In this document: in pieces, positions 60,844 to 64,000 of the stretch | Position numbering within the stretch: the first letter of the stretch is position 1 | How the letters are laid out: each line of letters begins with the position of its first letter | DNA from: CANMIH01 sp049116335 | GTDB lineage: Bacteria > Pseudomonadota > Alphaproteobacteria > Rhodobacterales > Rhodobacteraceae | DNA length: 64,000 nt | Assembly (NCBI GenBank): GCA_049116335.1 | Contig: JAGDYZ010000035.1 | Coordinates: 33,505 to 97,504 of the forward strand | Reading direction: 5' to 3' | Made by a program: the position numbers and the translations under genes | The notes under the pieces: model-generated | The model's input: only the letters and a program-made list of their open reading frames with translations | What the model was told of the DNA's origin: nothing | Database searches by the model: none

Positions 60844-61842
60844 TTAAGCCGCCAATTCGGGAGCGGGTCGAATTTCCCCCGTCACAAGGCCACGCCAGTT
60901 TTTAACGACCGGATTTAGAAAAGTTTTCACGTCTGGATGTGCAGCATCCAAAACACCAAGTCGCACCAAAATTGCCGCGATCGCACAGTTTGACGCCCGC
61001 GTTGTGCCATCGACAATTTTCAACGCCACCCCGAGCCCACGTCCAGGGATAATGGCGATGAAATACCCTTCAGCTCCGGTTTTGATGGCAACCGGCTCTT
61101 TTGCGGCACGCATCAACAGCGTACAGGCGCGGCCCTCTCCCGCCACCATATCAGGATGTGCGATCATCGACTCCATAAGCTGATGTGCTGCCAGAGATAG
61201 ACGATCCCCCCGACCGGATGCTGTGGCAAAAAAGGCCATGGCACGCGCCATGCCTTCCATCGTCGCGGCATAGTTGGGGGCAGAGCACCCATCGATCCCA
61301 AAGCCTGGACTTGTTTCCTGCGTCACTTCTTCAAAGGCATCTTTACAGGCAATCTGAACGGGATGGTCGGTATCTACATATTCCGGACCTGCTCCAATAT
61401 GTTTGCCAAGCGTCAAAAAGCCCGCATGTTTGCCCGAGCAATTGTTGTGCACCTGACAGGGTGCCTCTCCGGCGCGGAGCATCTCTAGTTTGAGATCCCT
61501 GTCACGGGTCACCTGTGCCCCACAGCGAAGATTGTTGTCACTCATCCCGAGCTCAGCCAGCCAGGTATTCACTTCCTCGACGTGAGACGGAGCGCCTTCA
61601 TGAGAGGCACAGGCCAAAGCCAACCGTTTCTGTGTCAGGCCAAACGCCTGTGCCGCACCTGATGTCACCAATGGCAACCCCTGGATCATTTTCGCGGAAC
61701 TACGCGGCATGACCACGGCCTTTGGATCGCCCCAGGCCTCGACGATACCCTGCGCGTCACTGACCACCGCATGCCCGGCATGAAGGCTCTCAACAAACGT
61801 GCCGCGTACAATCTCAACAAGGGATACAGGTGCGTTTGTCAT
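60844..61842 (-). CDS. Asparaginase, Rhizobium etli (class 3) type
   Basis: 332 residues. It belongs to the thermolabile asparaginase family (PF06089), unrelated to E. coli AnsA/AnsB. Catalytic residues reported for the R. etli enzyme have matches: Ser48 and Lys51 (SSAK), Ser80 (CASHEG), and the zinc-site cysteine Cys135 (HNNCSGKHAG), with Cys186 in FGIDGCSAPNY. It hydrolyses asparagine to aspartate and ammonia in the cytoplasm. Confidence 0.9.
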   Translation of the reverse strand: MTNAPVSLVEIVRGTFVESLHAGHAVVSDAQGIVEAWGDPKAVVMPRSSAKMIQGLPLVTSGAAQAFGLTQKRLALACASHEGAPSHVEEVNTWLAELGMSDNNLRCGAQVTRDRDLKLEMLRAGEAPCQVHNNCSGKHAGFLTLGKHIGAGPEYVDTDHPVQIACKDAFEEVTQETSPGFGIDGCSAPNYAATMEGMARAMAFFATASGRGDRLSLAAHQLMESMIAHPDMVAGEGRACTLLMRAAKEPVAIKTGAEGYFIAIIPGRGLGVALKIVDGTTRASNCAIAAILVRLGVLDAAHPDVKTFLNPVVKNWRGLVTGEIRPAPELAA

Positions 61843-62014
61843 TCTTACCTCGATCTAAGCGATATTCTGCCAACAGGGCTTTTCCAGAATGGTTGTTTCA
61901 GGCTATTGTCCAGCCGTCGAGAGGAAAAGCCCCATACCGACGAACAAGGCCCAACAAAGACATAAGGGCCGGGACGGGGGCATGTATGAGGCAAGACAGC
62001 TGGAGGCTGCGGGA

Positions 62015-62554
62015 ATGATTTCAGCATTTGGTCAATGGATCGGAGCGGGCGCAGTTGCGCTGATGCTGGGCACTGGAATGGCCAGCGCACAGGAAGAAAG
62101 CACCAACCGAGTTGATGCTATGACCGATTGGTCAGTGTTCGAAGGCGACAGCCCCAAAGAGTGTTGGGCCGTTACGACGTTCAAAGAAAGCCTGAACACA
62201 GATGAAAGCGGTCGCCCCAAAGCGGTGTCGCGTGGTGAGATCCTGTTGATGGTCTTTTACCGGCCCGACGCCAAGGTTTCGGGTCAGATCGCCTTTACAG
62301 GTGGATATCCGTTCGCGCCCGGGTCAACCGTGACCTTGAAAATAGGCGACAGCGATTTCGAGCTTTATACTGAGGGCGAGTGGGCCTGGCCTGCTACACC
62401 ACAGGATGATGGTCGCATAATCACATCGATGAAACGCGGCGCGAGCGCGGTTTTGACAGCACGTTCAGCCCGCGGCACCGTCACCAAAGACACCTTTTCG
62501 CTTTTGGGCTTCACCGCAGCAACCGAGGATGCGGGCAAACGGTGTAGCAGCTAA
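62015..62554 (+). CDS. IalB-family (invasion-associated locus B) protein
   Basis: 179 residues from the ATG at 62015 (GGAGG eight bases upstream); an ATG at 61982 is less likely. Signal peptide to about residue 25 (cut after MASA). The mature part has WSVFEGDSPKECWAVTTFKE, TGGYPFAPGSTVTLKIGD and LTARSARGTVTKDTFSLLGF; two cysteines (near 51 and 177) could form a disulfide. IalB-like proteins are periplasmic; the invasion name comes from Bartonella and says little here. Confidence 0.85.
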   Translation: MISAFGQWIGAGAVALMLGTGMASAQEESTNRVDAMTDWSVFEGDSPKECWAVTTFKESLNTDESGRPKAVSRGEILLMVFYRPDAKVSGQIAFTGGYPFAPGSTVTLKIGDSDFELYTEGEWAWPATPQDDGRIITSMKRGASAVLTARSARGTVTKDTFSLLGFTAATEDAGKRCSS

Positions 62555-62573
62555 ATTATTGCCTCGCGTGGCG

Positions 62574-62606
62574 GGCGTAGGTTGCAAGGGCCCCTACGCC
62601 TTGCAA
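62574..62606. repeat. Interleaved complementary segments after IalB gene
   Basis: GGCGTAGG (62574-62581) pairs with CCTACGCC (62593-62600); TTGCAAGG (62582-62589) pairs with CCTTGCAA (62599-62606), the two sharing bases 62599-62600. The order is A-B-A'-B', as at 59784-59821, so only one hairpin can form at a time. It lies 20 bases past the stop and before the terminator, so it is in the 3' end of the transcript. Confidence 0.55.
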
Positions 62607-62628
62607 ACATACCGGAAGATCAAAGATG

Positions 62629-62662
62629 AGGTCGATGTTATCTTAGCATCGACCTGTCTTTT
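62629..62662 (+). terminator. Rho-independent terminator of IalB gene
   Basis: A 9-bp stem (AGGTCGATG with CATCGACCT, 9-base loop) followed by GTCTTTT. Confidence 0.75.
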
Positions 62663-62920
62663 GGCCCTGACATAATCGACATCTCAGGATTGCCAGCATT
62701 TACAAGTCCCCAATGAGCGACTTTGGTATGCGATCAATGACCACCGCGCGCGCGGCAGCTGACCAGTAGACCCCGTTGAAAGCAACAAGGTCCCGCTGGC
62801 ACAAGCCACCAATTCGGCAGGGCTAATTTACGCCTACACATTGGCTGAGTTTCTGTGAAAAGTCTTCCATTGGCTGATTGGCAACTGGCTAAGTCACAGC
62901 CTAAATACTGCTCAGAAACA

Positions 62921-63793
62921 TTAATCCGCCGCGTAAGTTAGACGGGAATAAAGATCATGATTTTCTCGAAAATCAGTACCCAACCTCACTCGGTCCGAAT
63001 ATAGAACACGTAATAAAGCATGTAGCGATTTGCCAACGGCAAAGTTGGTTGACTTGTATCTCATGTCAATCTGCCTACCTTCCGCAATTTTCGCAAGACG
63101 GCCGATCTCTACCCCCAAAGCTCCAGCAAAAGTGGCAACTAAACATCCCTTAATGAGAGTATGATCTAAATCCGACTTGATCCAAGCAAAAGACTCCTGA
63201 ATTTCACCAGTATCGAGCGCAATAACATGGGCCTCGCACCTTGCTGGAGAGTTCAAGAAATCTACAAAAAGCTCTTCAATATTTTCGGGATACTTATCCC
63301 TTCTCTTTCCCAGAGCATCTTCAAAAAAAAGAGCTGGATCACTTCGATATTTACCTGGATCAACAAAAACAATACTAAATACATCTTTTACTCCCGGGAT
63401 GCGGGAAAGTGACAGTTCAAGATTTGTCAATCTCCTTACTTCGCGCAACTCATCAATCAATTCACCTAAGACTTCTCTTCCCATCTGATAGTCAGGAAAA
63501 TCTGCAGCTCCCAATATTTCAACCACATACGCATCGTCTCTTTTCAAAACCGGTGTGGCACATGAGCCCATTTTATAATCGCACCCACCCCAGCTATGAA
63601 ATGACAATCCTAATAGATCAGGGACGCTTACACCCAATTGAAAGGAGGCATCCTCCAGCAATCGAACCTCGTCTTTGTTCAGAAGGGAGTCTAGTCTCTC
63701 CTCTGCCGAGGCCTCTACAAATGTCATCATTGAGACGCAGATGAAGGTAAGTACCAGCAAAGAGCGCTGTAGCACACGAATTTTCCGGGTCAT
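62921..63793 (-). CDS. Secreted DUF2927-like protein
   Basis: 290 residues with a signal peptide (about 1-31). The body resembles DUF2927, a metzincin-like family of Rhodobacterales: a cysteine-bearing helix in DLDHTLIKGCLVATFAGALG where the family has a C-x-E-E-x-x-Q-x-x-G helix, and ALLRVLYSDRVRLGT near the end. The glutamates of that helix are missing, so it may be inactive. Codons and base content differ from the rest of the window (two 60-base lines counted by hand hold 24 and 23 G+C), a sign of transfer. The 207 bases beyond it to the window end hold nothing I can name. Confidence 0.6.
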   Translation of the reverse strand: MTRKIRVLQRSLLVLTFICVSMMTFVEASAEERLDSLLNKDEVRLLEDASFQLGVSVPDLLGLSFHSWGGCDYKMGSCATPVLKRDDAYVVEILGAADFPDYQMGREVLGELIDELREVRRLTNLELSLSRIPGVKDVFSIVFVDPGKYRSDPALFFEDALGKRRDKYPENIEELFVDFLNSPARCEAHVIALDTGEIQESFAWIKSDLDHTLIKGCLVATFAGALGVEIGRLAKIAEGRQIDMRYKSTNFAVGKSLHALLRVLYSDRVRLGTDFRENHDLYSRLTYAAD

Positions 63794-64000
63794 TTTTCCT
63801 CAATGTCTGGATCATACAACATCTGAGTATAGGATTTCAGGGACTCAGCTCTAAACTCTTCATAATTTCAATTTAAATCAGAGTGATAGCTTTCAAACTG
63901 GTTTCGTATTGTACTGCACCAAAAGTACGCCCACGTCGTTTAGATTTATGGCCATGAGGTCTTGGCCCACCCTGTCTGAGCTACTCCCCATCCTTTGGAC

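Larger units (their letters stand above)
62555..62920. other. Gene-free stretch after IalB gene
   Basis: 366 bases with no gene. The first 110 hold an interleaved repeat and a terminator. From 62663 to 62920 no open frame, repeat or promoter stands out. In relatives I would expect rlmN near this position; it is absent, and base composition falls just downstream, so this may be a junction. Confidence 0.5.

Noticed and set aside
1..64000. CRISPR arrays, insertion sequences, prophage or integrase genes
   Set aside because: No regularly spaced repeats, transposase or phage-type genes were found in either strand.

Overview
This window looks like a chromosomal segment of a marine Roseobacter-group alphaproteobacterium (Rhodobacterales). 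The protein families and the gene order point there: an lptC-lptA-lptB-hpf-ptsN block behind a short ribonuclease D, MoxR/DUF58/DUF4159 genes in one operon, glcDEF, folC-accD, a GT14-DUF5928 glycosyltransferase facing a family-2 sulfotransferase, MbfA, an Si-specific transhydrogenase without redox cysteines, and an asparaginase of the Rhizobium etli type beside an IalB-family protein. GC content is moderately high for most of the window and drops in the last kilobase or so. No tRNA, rRNA, CRISPR array, prophage or insertion sequence was recognised.

Layout. 1-2.3 kb: an unrecognised protein cut by the window edge and a two-domain sulfotransferase. 2.3-6.1 kb: LPS-transport and stress block on the minus strand. 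6.1-8.7 kb: an 880-base gene-free stretch with repeats, an undecaprenyl-phosphate sugar transferase, a VOC protein and an FMN reductase. 8.8-17.3 kb: OmpA-type lipoprotein, Ada-like repair protein, desaturase, endonuclease III, PfkB kinase, a subtilase and DNA polymerase I. 17.4-23.5 kb: glycosyltransferases, pirin, a small zinc-finger protein, a lone ABC ATPase, a HIT protein and a sulfotransferase. 23.5-31.2 kb: DUF1285, then the MoxR operon. 31.2-38.4 kb: two membrane proteins, glcDEF with an extra membrane gene inside it, and two tandem secreted trypsin-like proteases. 38.4-42 kb: hsp20 with a heat-shock promoter and a probable ROSE-type thermometer, a LysR regulator, MbfA with an Irr-type box, and a TetR gene behind paired operators and a new 54-residue secreted peptide. 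42-50.8 kb: S-formylglutathione hydrolase, transhydrogenase and a run of overlapping metabolic genes, MFS exporter, ZapE. 50.8-56.2 kb: two LysM proteins, a rhodanese-like protein without the catalytic cysteine, folC, accD and a CPBP protease. 56.3-64 kb: AEC transporter, glutathione-dependent formaldehyde dehydrogenase, two uncharacterised genes, serB, asparaginase, an IalB-like protein and a low-GC DUF2927-like gene.

Shared themes are envelope and surface-glycan building (lpt genes, sugar transferase, GT14, three sulfotransferases, OmpA, LysM proteins, MoxR operon), C1/C2 metabolism (glcDEF and the two glutathione-linked formaldehyde genes) and stress response (HPF, Hsp20, MbfA, Ada). Most unusual features are regulatory: the hsp20 leader, the double TetR operator, two sites with interleaved complementary segments (before serB and after the IalB gene), and a secreted protease whose signal peptide has no ordinary start codon in front of it.
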